The notes under the pieces: generated by a model | Databases searched by the model: none | The model's input: only the letters and a program-made list of their open reading frames with translations | Told to the model about the DNA's origin: nothing | Shown: positions 56,401 through 64,000 of the stretch, in pieces | Layout: every line of letters starts with the position of its first letter | Numbering within the stretch: position 1 is the first letter of the stretch | Assembly: GCA_902551985.1 (NCBI GenBank) | Contig: CACDFI010000002.1 | Location: 156,816-220,815, forward strand | Direction: 5' to 3' | DNA length: 64,000 bases | DNA from: an uncultured Pelagibacteraceae bacterium | GTDB taxonomy: Bacteria; Pseudomonadota; Alphaproteobacteria; Pelagibacterales; Pelagibacteraceae | Position numbers and translations under genes: made by a program

Positions 56401-57398
56401 TTAAAATTTCTTACAATCTTGATTAATTCTTCAACCATTTCAATTTTAGTTTCAGGAAGTATTCCGTGACCTAAATTAAAAATGTATGGATGATCTTTAA
56501 AAATACTAAGATATTTTTCAACTTCTATTTTAAGAGTTTTTTGGTCAGTTAATAATATTTTTGGATCAAGACCACCTTGTATTGGTATTTTGATTTCATT
56601 AACTATTTTCTTTGGATCAACATCGTAATCTATATTTACAGCGTCGGGTTTAACAATTTCACAAAAATTTTTATAATCTTTTATACTTCTAGGAAAACAA
56701 ATAACAGGGACTCCCAGCTTTTTAACATACTCTACAATATTAAGGGTAGGTATATAAATATATTCTGGAATTTTATCCTCTAGTAATCCAGCCCAACTAT
56801 CAAAAATTTGAATAACTTGAGCTCCAGCCTCAATTTGATTTTTTATATGAAGTTTTAAGAATTTCTCAATTATTCCTAGCAATCTATTAATTAAAAAATC
56901 GTCTTTGAAGAAGTCATCTGATAAACCTTTTTTAGGAGAGGATTTATTAATCATATAAACTAGTATTGTCCATGGCGCTCCAACAAATCCAATCATATCC
57001 CTATTGCTCATTAAAGGGTCTTTGGATGTTTTTTCGATTGCTTTGTAAACTTTATATACTTTTTCAGTGAAAATTATTTCATCCACATCTCTTATAGTTT
57101 CTAAATCTATATCTCCTAACTTAGGTCCAAAATTTTTTTCAAATTCTACTTTTTGACCAAGGCCATAAGGTAACATTAATATATCTGAAAATATCACAGC
57201 TCCATCAAATCCAAACCTTTTAATAGGTTGTAGGGTAATTTCAGATGCTAAGTCACTATTTAAGCAAAGTTTTACGAAGTCTTGGTTTTCTTTTCTAATT
57301 TCTCTAAACTCTGGAAGATACCTTCCTGCTTGTCTCATTAACCATATGGGATTAGATCTAGTGTCTTGATTTTTAATACAGTTTGTTATGGGGTTCAT
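56397..57398 (-). CDS. hemE: uroporphyrinogen decarboxylase
   Basis: HemE decarboxylates uroporphyrinogen III to coproporphyrinogen III. The 333 residues contain PIWLMRQAGRYLPEFRE near residue 17 and FSDILMLPYGLG near 70 (catalytic Asp), and GFVGAPWTILVYMI. It is first in hemE-hemH-hemJ and is transcribed away from the predicted origin just upstream. In Caulobacter and Rickettsia the origin also borders hemE. Confidence 0.97.
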   Translation of the reverse strand: MNPITNCIKNQDTRSNPIWLMRQAGRYLPEFREIRKENQDFVKLCLNSDLASEITLQPIKRFGFDGAVIFSDILMLPYGLGQKVEFEKNFGPKLGDIDLETIRDVDEIIFTEKVYKVYKAIEKTSKDPLMSNRDMIGFVGAPWTILVYMINKSSPKKGLSDDFFKDDFLINRLLGIIEKFLKLHIKNQIEAGAQVIQIFDSWAGLLEDKIPEYIYIPTLNIVEYVKKLGVPVICFPRSIKDYKNFCEIVKPDAVNIDYDVDPKKIVNEIKIPIQGGLDPKILLTDQKTLKIEVEKYLSIFKDHPYIFNLGHGILPETKIEMVEELIKIVRNFK

Positions 57399-57439
57399 AT
57401 AAATAGATATATATTATTTACTTTATTAGTATTATGTAT

Positions 57440-57448
57440 TGTGAATAA
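57440..57448 (-). promoter_or_regulatory. DnaA box, full match to TTWTNCACA
   Basis: The minus strand reads TTATTCACA, agreeing with the DnaA-box consensus at every position. Confidence 0.65.
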
Positions 57449-57461
57449 CGTAAATTAGTCA

Positions 57462-57470
57462 ATTTCCACA
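57462..57470 (+). promoter_or_regulatory. DnaA-box-like site, one mismatch
   Basis: ATTTCCACA differs from TTWTNCACA only at the first base and has the critical CACA end. Confidence 0.5.
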
Positions 57471-57483
57471 CTTAATTAACTGA

Positions 57484-57492
57484 TTATCAACA
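57484..57492 (+). promoter_or_regulatory. DnaA-box-like site, one mismatch
   Basis: TTATCAACA differs from TTATCCACA at one position. It overlaps the IHF-like sequence, an arrangement known from other origins. Confidence 0.5.
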
Positions 57493-57496
57493 AATT

Positions 57497-57518
57497 TTAT
57501 CTTAAATAAATAAGATAA
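57497..57518. repeat. 8-bp inverted repeat in the predicted origin
   Basis: TTATCTTA (57497-57504) and TAAGATAA (57511-57518) are perfect inverted copies separated by 6 nt. Both arms begin with the TTATC part of a DnaA box; another TTATC in the minus orientation is at 57529-57525. Confidence 0.6.
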
Positions 57519-57682
57519 TTAGGGGATAATTTAATAATCCTTATATTTTATATACAATTTGAATAACTACGACCTAAATTTATAATTCTGTTAATTTTAT
57601 ATAAAAAAAACCAACTTCTATGAGTTCAAACAATAAATCTGCATTTTTCTTATTTTACTAATAGTTTATAAACATTTTATAC

Positions 57683-58510
57683 ATGAGAAACTTATACCAA
57701 ATTTATTTAATATCTGATTCTACTGGAGAGACACTAGATAGGATTTTTTTGGCACTAAAGGCACAATTTCCTAATTTTGAATATGAAACCAATCATTTTT
57801 CTTTTACCCGTACTGAAAGTCAAACCTTAAGCATCCTAAAACAAGCTAAGAAAGATAAAAATTCTATAATTTTATATACAATAGTGAATAGTAAGCTTGC
57901 AAAGTATCTTACAGAAAAAGCTTATGAAAGAGAAATACCCTGTTTTGGTGTTCTTGGTGATTTAATATTAAATTTTTCAAAAGTGCTTAATCAGAAAGCT
58001 TCGCATCAACCAAGCGGTCAACATATTTTGAATGAAGAATACTACGATAGAATTGAAGCTATTCAGTTTACTATGAATCATGACGATGGTAATCAAACTG
58101 ATGATATAGAAAAATCTGATATCATCCTGCTAGGAGTAAGCAGGACAAGCAAAACCCCAACAGCAATTTATTTAGCTAATAGAGGTTTTAAAACTTCAAA
58201 TATTCCATTAGTAAACAAAAACTCAATTCCAACGAAAGTTACAGAGAAAAACTTTTCTCCATGTGTTGTAGGTTTAGTAACTGAGGCTGAGAGACTATAT
58301 GATTTAAGAAAAAACAGATTGAATTCTCTTAAAGAAGATCAAAATAGTGAGTACATAAATATAGACAAAATTAGGGATGAATTAGATAGTTCCATAAAAT
58401 TATTTAAAGAAAATAATTGGCCAACTATAGACGTAACCAGAAAATCAGTTGAAGAAACAGCAGCATCTGTAATTAAAATTTATGAAATAAAAAATAAAAA
58501 AAATGCCTGA
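57683..58510 (+). CDS. ppsR: pyruvate,phosphate dikinase regulatory protein (DUF299 kinase/pyrophosphorylase)
   Basis: A bifunctional kinase and phosphorylase that switches PPDK or PEP synthase off and on by phosphorylating a Thr. The P-loop-like LLGVSRTSKTPTAIYLANRG near residue 150 and the N-terminal LISDSTGETLDRIFLALKAQF are diagnostic. Length (275) is normal. It is the first gene to the right of the origin, as DUF299 is in Caulobacter and Rickettsia. No PPDK gene is in this window. It overlaps maf by 8 nt. Confidence 0.95.
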   Translation: MRNLYQIYLISDSTGETLDRIFLALKAQFPNFEYETNHFSFTRTESQTLSILKQAKKDKNSIILYTIVNSKLAKYLTEKAYEREIPCFGVLGDLILNFSKVLNQKASHQPSGQHILNEEYYDRIEAIQFTMNHDDGNQTDDIEKSDIILLGVSRTSKTPTAIYLANRGFKTSNIPLVNKNSIPTKVTEKNFSPCVVGLVTEAERLYDLRKNRLNSLKEDQNSEYINIDKIRDELDSSIKLFKENNWPTIDVTRKSVEETAASVIKIYEIKNKKNA

Positions 58511-59087
58511 CATTATTTTAGCTTCAAAAAGTAAGGTAAGAAAAGAAATATTAGATAATCATAACATTAATAACAGAGTTGAAGTATCAAATGTTGACGA
58601 AGATCCAATAAAAGAGAGTCTTTTAAAAGAAGGCGCTTCACCAGAAATTATTTCTAAAAATCTTGCAGAATTGAAAGCAAATAAAGTAAGTCAAAAAGTT
58701 AATAATACTTTAGTTTTAGGAGCAGATAGCGTCATTGATCTAACTGGTGAGTTAATATCAAAACCAGAAAGCAGGGAAGAGGCCTTAAGTATTTTAAAAA
58801 AACTTAATGGAAAAAAACACTCTTTGATCAGTTCAGTATGTATATCTAAAAATGGATCCATGGTTTGGAACTATACAGATAAAGCTCACTTGACCATGAA
58901 GGATTTTTCTGAAGATGAATTAATCACTTATCTGAATAAAATTAGTGATGAAGCTTTGTATGCTTACAATGTCTATCAAATTGAAGGAGAAGGAAGAGCT
59001 TTATTTTCTAATATTGATGGCGACGAAGACACGATAATGGGCTTACCTATTAAAAAAATTAAGGAATATCTAGAACTTCAAAAATGA
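58503..59087 (+). CDS. maf: Maf-like nucleotide pyrophosphatase
   Basis: Maf proteins hydrolyse dTTP, UTP and modified nucleotides. The 194 residues start PDIILASKSKVRKEIL (substrate loop) and contain VLGADSVIDL (catalytic Asp) and a conserved ISKPESREEALSIL helix. It lies between ppsR and aroE, with overlaps of 8 and 4 nt, again the Caulobacter order. Confidence 0.93.
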   Translation: MPDIILASKSKVRKEILDNHNINNRVEVSNVDEDPIKESLLKEGASPEIISKNLAELKANKVSQKVNNTLVLGADSVIDLTGELISKPESREEALSILKKLNGKKHSLISSVCISKNGSMVWNYTDKAHLTMKDFSEDELITYLNKISDEALYAYNVYQIEGEGRALFSNIDGDEDTIMGLPIKKIKEYLELQK

Positions 59088-59875
59088 AAAAATTTTTTGT
59101 TATAGGAAACCCAATTGAACATTCTTTATCTCCAAAGCTGCATAATTACTGGATAAAATCTAATAATTTAAAAGCTGTTTATGATAAAAAGAAATTAGAT
59201 GTATCAGAATTAGATAATTTAATTAAAGAAGTAAGAGAAAAAAAAATTGATGGAATTAATGTTACTGTTCCTTTTAAAAATTCTGTAATTCCTTTTTTAG
59301 ATAAACTATCCAACGAGGCTCAAAAAACACAATCAGTAAATACGATATACTTGAGAGATGGAATGGTAATAGGTCACAATACAGATATAGAAGGATTTGA
59401 GCTAGCCATTAAAAATACAAATTATGATATTGTTGGGAAAAATATACTAATATTAGGCGCAGGAGGAGTTTCGCCATCAATAATAGTGGCATTAAAAAAT
59501 ATGAGTGCCAAAAAAATATTTATAAGCAATAGAACACAAAGCAAAGCTGAAAATTTAAAAAAAACTTTTAATGAAATTGAAATTATTAGATGGGGTACAA
59601 TACCAAATTTTGACATGATTATTAATGCAACTAGCTTAGGTTTGAAACATGACGAAAATATTATTTTGGATTATTCAAAAATTAATCCAGAAAAGTTTTT
59701 TTATGATGTCATATACAATCCCCCTGAAACTAATTTCTTAAAATATGCAAAAAAAAATGGAAATAAAGTAGAAAATGGAAAAAAAATGTTTATTTTTCAG
59801 GCTCAAGCCTCATTTAAAATATGGAATAAACTCGAGCCCAAGGTGGATGATAAAGTGATGGAGCTTTTAAATTGA
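59084..59875 (+). CDS. aroE: shikimate dehydrogenase
   Basis: AroE reduces 3-dehydroshikimate with NADPH in aromatic amino-acid synthesis. The 263 residues show GNPIEHSLSPKLHNYW, NVTVPFKNSVI with the catalytic Lys, ILGAGGVSPSIIVAL as the cofactor loop, and NATSLGLK. It overlaps maf by 4 nt (ATGA) and coaE by 4 nt (TTGA). Confidence 0.95.
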   Translation: MKKFFVIGNPIEHSLSPKLHNYWIKSNNLKAVYDKKKLDVSELDNLIKEVREKKIDGINVTVPFKNSVIPFLDKLSNEAQKTQSVNTIYLRDGMVIGHNTDIEGFELAIKNTNYDIVGKNILILGAGGVSPSIIVALKNMSAKKIFISNRTQSKAENLKKTFNEIEIIRWGTIPNFDMIINATSLGLKHDENIILDYSKINPEKFFYDVIYNPPETNFLKYAKKNGNKVENGKKMFIFQAQASFKIWNKLEPKVDDKVMELLN

Positions 59876-60459
59876 TTAAAGTTGGTGTTCTAGGAGATAT
59901 AGGTTCAGGTAAAAGTTTTGTTGCAAAACAATTTGGTTACCCAGTTTTTAATGCTGATAAAGAAGTTAGTGATATCTATAGAAATGATAAATCTTGTTAT
60001 AAAAAAATAAAATTGAAATTTCCAAAATTTATTAAGTCAAAATTTTTAAAAAAAGATGAGCTTGGAAGTCTTATTAAAGCAAACAAAAAAAATTTGAAAA
60101 AAATATCTGATATTGTGCATCCCATTGTTAGAAAGAGAATGGTCAATTTTTTTAAAAAGAATAAAAGAAAAAAGATGGTTGTACTAGACATACCCTTATT
60201 AGTTGAAAACAAACTGTATGATAAAAATTTTTATTTAATATTTGTTCATTCAAAAAAAAAAGAGATAAATAAAAGACTTAAAAAAAGACCTTTTTACAAT
60301 AAAAAAATAATTGATAGCCTTAGAAAATCACAAAGATCTCTGGCTTATAAAAAGAAAATATCTGATTATGTTATTAAGAACAATTTTAAACTTCAAAGCT
60401 TAAAAAAAAATATTAAAATTATAAAAAGAAAAATTTTAAATGAAAGAATTAGTTCTTGA
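59872..60459 (+). CDS. coaE: dephospho-CoA kinase
   Basis: CoaE phosphorylates dephospho-CoA, the last step of CoA synthesis. The P-loop is GVLGDIGSGKSFVAKQFG at residues 5-22; the substrate region VFNADKEVSDIY and the lid rich in Lys follow. The start is a TTG sharing bases with the aroE stop (TTGA). The protein (195 residues) is unusually lysine-rich in its second half. It overlaps dnaQ by 20 nt. Confidence 0.93.
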   Translation: MIKVGVLGDIGSGKSFVAKQFGYPVFNADKEVSDIYRNDKSCYKKIKLKFPKFIKSKFLKKDELGSLIKANKKNLKKISDIVHPIVRKRMVNFFKKNKRKKMVVLDIPLLVENKLYDKNFYLIFVHSKKKEINKRLKKRPFYNKKIIDSLRKSQRSLAYKKKISDYVIKNNFKLQSLKKNIKIIKRKILNERISS

Positions 60460-61102
60460 TACAGAAACCACAGGATTGTCCGTAAAAGATGGACATCGAA
60501 TTGTAGAAATTGGCTGTATAGAGTTAGATAATCTAGTCCCAACCAAAAATATATTTCACGTTTATTTAAATCCAGAGAGAAAGGTATCAGAGAAAGCCCT
60601 CGAGGTTCATGGATACTCTGATGAATTTTTATCTAATAAACAAAAATTTTCAGAAGTTGCTGAAGATTTTTTATCTTTTATTCAGGACAAAAAAATTATA
60701 ATTCACAACGCAGAGTTTGATATTGGGCATTTAAATAATGAATTATCCTTAATTGGCAAGCCTAAAATAAGTAATTCAAATATAATTGATACTTTAGATC
60801 TTGCTAGAAATAAATTTCCAGGATCTGGGATAAGCCTAGATGCATTATGTAAAAGATTTAGAATTGATAATTCTAGAAGAGAAAAACACACTGCTTTGAT
60901 TGACTGTGAGTTACTTGCAAAAGTTTATATTAATCTTATTGACCAAAAAGAACCTACTTTTGATTTAGCTGAAAATAATGAAACAAAAATCACATTGGAT
61001 GATAAACTCGACTACTACAAAAAAATTGTTTTACCATCTGAAAAGGAATTATTAGACCATTCTGAATTTTTAAAAAAAAATTTAAAAAAAAATTATTTCT
61101 AA
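60440..61102 (+). CDS. dnaQ: DNA polymerase III epsilon subunit (3'-5' exonuclease)
   Basis: Proofreading subunit of the replicase. Exonuclease motifs: Exo I LDTETTGLSV at residues 6-15, Exo II HNAEFDIGHL near 90, and Exo III-epsilon HTALIDCELLAKVY near 150. Residues 175-220 form the tail that binds the alpha subunit. It is the fifth gene rightward from the origin and converges on secB with a shared CTAA stop. Confidence 0.95.
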   Translation: MKELVLDTETTGLSVKDGHRIVEIGCIELDNLVPTKNIFHVYLNPERKVSEKALEVHGYSDEFLSNKQKFSEVAEDFLSFIQDKKIIIHNAEFDIGHLNNELSLIGKPKISNSNIIDTLDLARNKFPGSGISLDALCKRFRIDNSRREKHTALIDCELLAKVYINLIDQKEPTFDLAENNETKITLDDKLDYYKKIVLPSEKELLDHSEFLKKNLKKNYF

Positions 61103-61521
61103 TTTAGTCTAGCTTTATATAACTCCTCAAAATCAACTTTTTTTCCAAATTTTAAATCGGGAAGACCTGAATTTTTAAGAATGGTCAAAAACTTTTGCTC
61201 TAAGTCAGGATATATTTTTGTTTGCAGATCACACAAAATTATTTTTTCTAATTCTTTTTTTTCAATTTTTAAATCTAAAATATCAATAACTGTTGCGTAT
61301 TTAATTTGAAAATAACCCTTAGCTTTTTTTTTATTTGGATTTGCATAAGTCAAAGTAGTAAGAACTTCTATCATTTTCCTTTTTGATGGTTTTGAGCTTA
61401 TATCAACGCTCATTCGATATTCTGGAGTGGTATTTCTAATTGTTATTAAACTTTCAGGACTTGGTATTTCAATTGATAAATCTTGTATATAACTTATTAT
61501 TATTTTGTATTTATTTTCCAT
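61099..61521 (-). CDS. secB: protein-export chaperone SecB
   Basis: SecB keeps precursors unfolded and delivers them to SecA. The 140-residue protein matches SecB in length and in the opening YIQDLSIEIPSPESL, the family's most conserved segment; the remainder is diverged, with more Lys than usual. Position next to dnaQ and fxsA equals the Caulobacter order. Its start overlaps fxsA by 11 nt. Confidence 0.85.
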   Translation of the reverse strand: MENKYKIIISYIQDLSIEIPSPESLITIRNTTPEYRMSVDISSKPSKRKMIEVLTTLTYANPNKKKAKGYFQIKYATVIDILDLKIEKKELEKIILCDLQTKIYPDLEQKFLTILKNSGLPDLKFGKKVDFEELYKARLN

Positions 61522-61939
61522 CTTTATCCTCTATATCCTCATACTCACCCTCTATAAAACTTTTTTCACTGGATTTGCTTTTATTTTTTGTAGAATATTT
61601 TTTTGAATATTTTCTTAAAATTATTTTTCTTGTAACCGGGAAAACTAAAAGAATACCTATAACATCAGTTGCGAACCCTGGTAATATTAATAATAGAGCC
61701 GCAAATGCTATTGCTGCTCCAGAAACTATCTCATAAAGAGGTAGTTCATTTTTGATTAATTGGGACATTCCTGATCTTAAAGTGTTAAAACCCTCATATC
61801 TTGCGTACCAAATACCAAGAATTGCAGTAACAAGTATCAGCAAAATTGTATTTAAAGCTCCTATTTGAGACCCAACTTTTATGAATAAGTAGATTTCAAT
61901 AAGAGGAATTCCTAAAATTAGAATTAATGCTGTGTTCAT
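61511..61939 (-). CDS. fxsA: FxsA family inner-membrane protein
   Basis: A small membrane protein (142 residues) with three to four helices in the first 115 residues and a charged cytoplasmic tail. The start ILGIPLIEIYLFIKVGSQIGALNTILLIL and the later LPGFATDVIGILLVFP are FxsA hallmarks (the family is named for suppression of F exclusion of phage T7). Its cellular role is unclear. It is divergent from the Tim44-like gene. Confidence 0.92.
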   Translation of the reverse strand: MNTALILILGIPLIEIYLFIKVGSQIGALNTILLILVTAILGIWYARYEGFNTLRSGMSQLIKNELPLYEIVSGAAIAFAALLLILPGFATDVIGILLVFPVTRKIILRKYSKKYSTKNKSKSSEKSFIEGEYEDIEDKDGK

Positions 61940-61997
61940 TTGTCTATAGTGTAAATTGCAGGTTGAAATTAATCAACATAGTAAATATTATAATTCT

Positions 61998-62588
61998 ATG
62001 AGTTATAGTTTTGAATACATCGATATTATATTATTGGCAATGATAGCTGGATTTATTTTCCTTAGATTAAGGGGTATTTTAGGAAAAAAAACAGGCTTTG
62101 AGGAGAATATAAACTCCACATTTCCCCACGAGGAAGTTCAAGAAAAGAAGTCTTCTCCTATTTTGAACGCTGAAACTTTTGACGATGCCGCAAAAAAAGA
62201 TTTCTTAAATGGTGCAAAAATAGCTTACGAAACCGTAATAACTAGTTTTTCTAAAGGTGATCTAAAATCTATTAGAAATCTTTTAGACAAAAGTGTTTAT
62301 GATCAATTTGATGAGGCTATTAAAGATAAAAAAGCTAGAAATGTTACTTCTGAGACCACGTTTATTGGTATTAATTCTGCAGAAATAAAAGAGCATTCTC
62401 AAAACAAAAATATGCTTGAAGTAAGCGTTGAGTTTGTAAGTGAAATTATTTCATGCATTAAAGATAAAGATAATAAAATTGTATCTGGGGATTCACAAAA
62501 AGTTAAAAAAGTACTCGATACATGGAAATTTACTAAAGATGGTACTTCAAAAAATCCTAATTGGTTAATAGTAGATACACAAGCTTAG
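61998..62588 (+). CDS. Tim44/TimA-like domain protein
   Basis: An N-terminal membrane helix (residues 6-24 from this start) is followed by a flexible stretch and a Tim44-like domain (about 60-195; FLNGAKIAYETVITSFSKGDL and DTWKFTKDG are family marks). Alphaproteobacterial TimA is related to the mitochondrial import motor component Tim44; its bacterial job is unknown. The open frame reaches 61956, but the ATG at 61998 leads directly into the membrane helix and is preferred. It is followed with no gap by the Smr gene; the mltA gene often found between them is missing. Confidence 0.88.
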   Translation: MSYSFEYIDIILLAMIAGFIFLRLRGILGKKTGFEENINSTFPHEEVQEKKSSPILNAETFDDAAKKDFLNGAKIAYETVITSFSKGDLKSIRNLLDKSVYDQFDEAIKDKKARNVTSETTFIGINSAEIKEHSQNKNMLEVSVEFVSEIISCIKDKDNKIVSGDSQKVKKVLDTWKFTKDGTSKNPNWLIVDTQA

Positions 62589-63005
62589 TTGATTAAAAAA
62601 ATATCAGATAAAGATAAACAAGACTGGCAAAAATTCATAAATAGTTCTGATAAATTAGAAAATAAGGATCAAAAAATATATTCTTCACCTAAGAGATATA
62701 TTGAAAAAACTATTGATTTACATGGTTATACTTTAGAGGATGCTAATCAAAAGATGATTTCTTATATAGAAGAATGTTATGCAAAAGGTGTTAATAAAAT
62801 AAATGTTATCACTGGCAAAGGATTAAGATCTAAAAACTTAAATGATCCTTATCAATCTAATAATTATAGTATTTTAAAATTTTCAGTGCCTGATTTTATT
62901 AAAGGTAGCGATCATTTAATGAGCAAAATTATAAGTATTGATTTTGAGGCTGTTGAAAATCCATCCGTTGGAAATTTTGATATTTTTTTAAAAAAAAAAA
63001 AATAA
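62589..63005 (+). CDS. Smr-domain protein
   Basis: A stand-alone small MutS-related domain (138 residues): IDLHGYTLEDANQKMISYIEE, then INVITGKGLRSK, the core nuclease signature. Smr proteins nick branched nucleic acids or cleave RNA at stalled ribosomes. The start is a TTG immediately after the Tim44-like stop. The gene ends in seven T and thirteen A residues coding for its last Phe-Leu-Lys codons, a slippage-prone run. Confidence 0.9.
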   Translation: MIKKISDKDKQDWQKFINSSDKLENKDQKIYSSPKRYIEKTIDLHGYTLEDANQKMISYIEECYAKGVNKINVITGKGLRSKNLNDPYQSNNYSILKFSVPDFIKGSDHLMSKIISIDFEAVENPSVGNFDIFLKKKK

Positions 63006-63008
63006 GAA

Positions 63009-64000
63009 CTATAAAATAAACTTTGACAGATCTGCGTCCTTAACAAGTTCACCAATATTTTTCTTAATGTACTCTGAGTCTATACTGATTTTTTCACCAG
63101 CTCTATCTGTTGCTGTAAAACTAATTTCATCCAAAACTCTTTCTATAATAGTGTGCAGCCTTCTCGCACCTATGTTTTCAACAGTTGTGTTAACCTCACT
63201 TGCAATTGTTGCGATGGTATCAATTCCATCTTCAGTAAATTCTAAATCAACATTTTCTGTTTTTAGTAGAGCTTTGTATTGTTTAATCAAACTATTGTCT
63301 GGTTCTTTTAAAATTCGTTTAAAATCCTCACTATTTAACGCATCTAACTCAACTCTGATCGGTAATCTTCCTTGAAGCTCAGGCAAAAGATCTGATGGTT
63401 TCGCTAATTGGAAAGCTCCTGAAGCTATAAATAATATATGGTCTGTTTTAATTGGACCGTATTTAGTGCTTACTGTTGTCCCTTCTATTAATGGAAGCAG
63501 ATCTCTTTGGACACCTTCCCTTGATACATCACCTCCAACTCTATCAGTTCGTGCTGAAATTTTATCTATTTCATCTAAAAATACGATACCGTTGTTTTCT
63601 GTTGTATTTTTTGCCGATTTTATAATTTTATCTTGTTCGATTAATTTATCAGCTTCTTCATTAAGTAGTATTTCATGAGATTCTTTAACTGACATTTTTT
63701 TCTTCTTAGCTTTTTGACCCATAGATTTACCAAGCATATCTGAGATATTTATCATCCCAACATTTGCACCAGGCATACCTGGAATTTCAAACGACGGCAT
63801 TCCACCACCACTTTCTGTAACAGCTATTTCAATCTCATTATCGTCTAAATCACCATCTCTTAATCTTTTTCTAAAACTTTCACGTGTTGCAACACTTGCT
63901 TTATTCCCAACTATTGCATCAAGCACTCTGTCCTCTGCTAATTTCTGAGCTTTAGCATGAACTTCTTTCCTTTTTTTTACCTTCTCCATTGCAATAGCAA
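63009..64000 (-). CDS. hslU: ATP-dependent protease ATPase subunit HslU, C-terminal part
   Basis: The gene continues beyond the right edge; the frame is open to the last base. The visible 330 residues include the I domain, the Walker B region [12 protein letters not shown], the sensor region [18 protein letters not shown], and [15 protein letters not shown] near the C-terminus. HslU unfolds substrates for the HslV peptidase; hslV is expected outside the window. It converges on the Smr gene with a 3-nt gap, and a 13-T run directly follows its stop. Confidence 0.95.
   Translation of the reverse strand, partial: AIAMEKVKKRKEVHAKAQKLAEDRVLDAIVGNKASVATRESFRKRLRDGDLDDNEIEIAVTESGGGMPSFEIPGMPGANVGMINISDMLGKSMGQKAKKKKMSVKESHEILLNEEADKLIEQDKIIKSAKNTTENNGIVFLDEIDKISARTDRVGGDVSREGVQRDLLPLIEGTTVSTKYGPIKTDHILFIASGAFQLAKPSDLLPELQGRLPIRVELDALNSEDFKRILKEPDNSLIKQYKALLKTENVDLEFTEDGIDTIATIASEVNTTVENIGARRLHTIIERVLDEISFTATDRAGEKISIDSEYIKKNIGELVKDADLSKFIL

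Larger units (their letters stand above)
57399..57682. other. predicted chromosomal replication origin (oriC)
   Basis: This 284-bp gap is the largest non-coding stretch in the window. It lies between divergent hemE and ppsR, the place of the origin in Caulobacter and the proposed origin in Rickettsia, and genes on both sides run away from it. It holds four DnaA-box-like sites (57440-57529), an inverted repeat (57497-57518), an IHF-like match (TATCAA-N4-TT at 57485-57496, one mismatch) and a very AT-rich right half (57530-57610) that could unwind. No open frame is convincing. The GC-skew test needed for proof was not run. Confidence 0.75.

Noticed and set aside
57399..57682. CtrA-type boxes (TTAA-N7-TTAA) in the predicted origin
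   Set aside because: Adjacent TTAA tetramers occur, but none has the 7-nt spacing.
63878..63886. TTTCACGTG in hslU, resembling a parS half
   Set aside because: The right arm does not match; five of sixteen positions differ from the parS consensus.
1..64000. tRNA or rRNA genes, CRISPR arrays, insertion sequences, phage or defence genes
   Set aside because: None seen. Gaps are too short for most RNA genes, no regularly spaced repeats were noticed, and every larger frame fits a housekeeping or envelope family. A covariance-model scan was not possible.

Overview
The window looks like a piece of a streamlined marine alphaproteobacterial chromosome of the SAR11 type (Pelagibacterales). It is very AT-rich (by eye about 30% G+C, not computed). 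Genes are packed with almost no spacers, with frequent ATGA and TTGA stop/start overlaps and several tail-to-tail stop overlaps. Gene order follows alphaproteobacterial blocks (irr-fabA-fabB-fabI; fur-miaB-phoH-ybeY-lnt-metK-nusA-infB-rbfA-rpsO-pnp; parB-parA-rsmG-mnmG-mnmE-rho-hemJ-hemH-hemE). Nearly all of it is housekeeping; no tRNA, rRNA, CRISPR array, insertion sequence or prophage was found. The species assignment is inference.

Layout. 1-3.6 kb: the end of a ThiF/MoeB-type enzyme, an exported SH3 protein, then a minus-strand rubrerythrin, Fe-S protein and DUF3501 operon behind an Irr-like Fur-family regulator. 3.6-6.8 kb: unsaturated fatty-acid synthesis (fabA, fabB, fabI), a small membrane protein and an exported MsrB. 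6.8-19.7 kb: a long minus-strand translation/transcription block (tsaB to pnp) that lacks several genes usually found in it. 19.7-30.5 kb: envelope and metabolic genes (polysaccharide deacetylase, glucosaminidase, Nfu, trpS, murJ, malic enzyme, BON lipoprotein, rsmI, LpoA-like, rdgB). 30.5-34.4 kb: grpE-dnaK-dnaJ. 34.4-41.4 kb: an exported Cys-rich protein, an FG-GAP/UnbV protein, dapB, nth, a PfkB kinase, a very short ArfA candidate, an OmpR-type regulator, an L,D-transpeptidase, a PLP protein and a ThiE-like protein. 41.4-42.4 kb: a porin with its own promoter and terminator. 42.6-64 kb: leuS, lptE and holA, then the replication-origin neighbourhood.

The last 17 kb match the Caulobacter/Rickettsia origin region: minus-strand parB-parA-rsmG-mnmG-mnmE-(sulfotransferase)-rho-hemJ-hemH-hemE, a 284-bp AT-rich gap, then plus-strand ppsR-maf-aroE-coaE-dnaQ. 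The gap holds DnaA-box-like sites and is the likely oriC. A perfect parS site and a near-perfect one lie about 8 kb away inside rsmG and mnmG, next to parA and parB, so origin, centromere and segregation genes are all in view.

Points most worth a second look are the predicted oriC, the parS sites embedded in coding sequence, a 35-codon ArfA-like rescue factor, an intrinsic terminator ending 11 nt before the nusA start codon, repeated TTTAGAAT boxes at the irr and rubrerythrin promoters, a conserved-looking stem-loop in the rubrerythrin operon, a half-length TsaB, and convergent gene pairs that share stop codons through TTAA or CTAA. I did not find a clearly new multi-gene defence or metabolic system.
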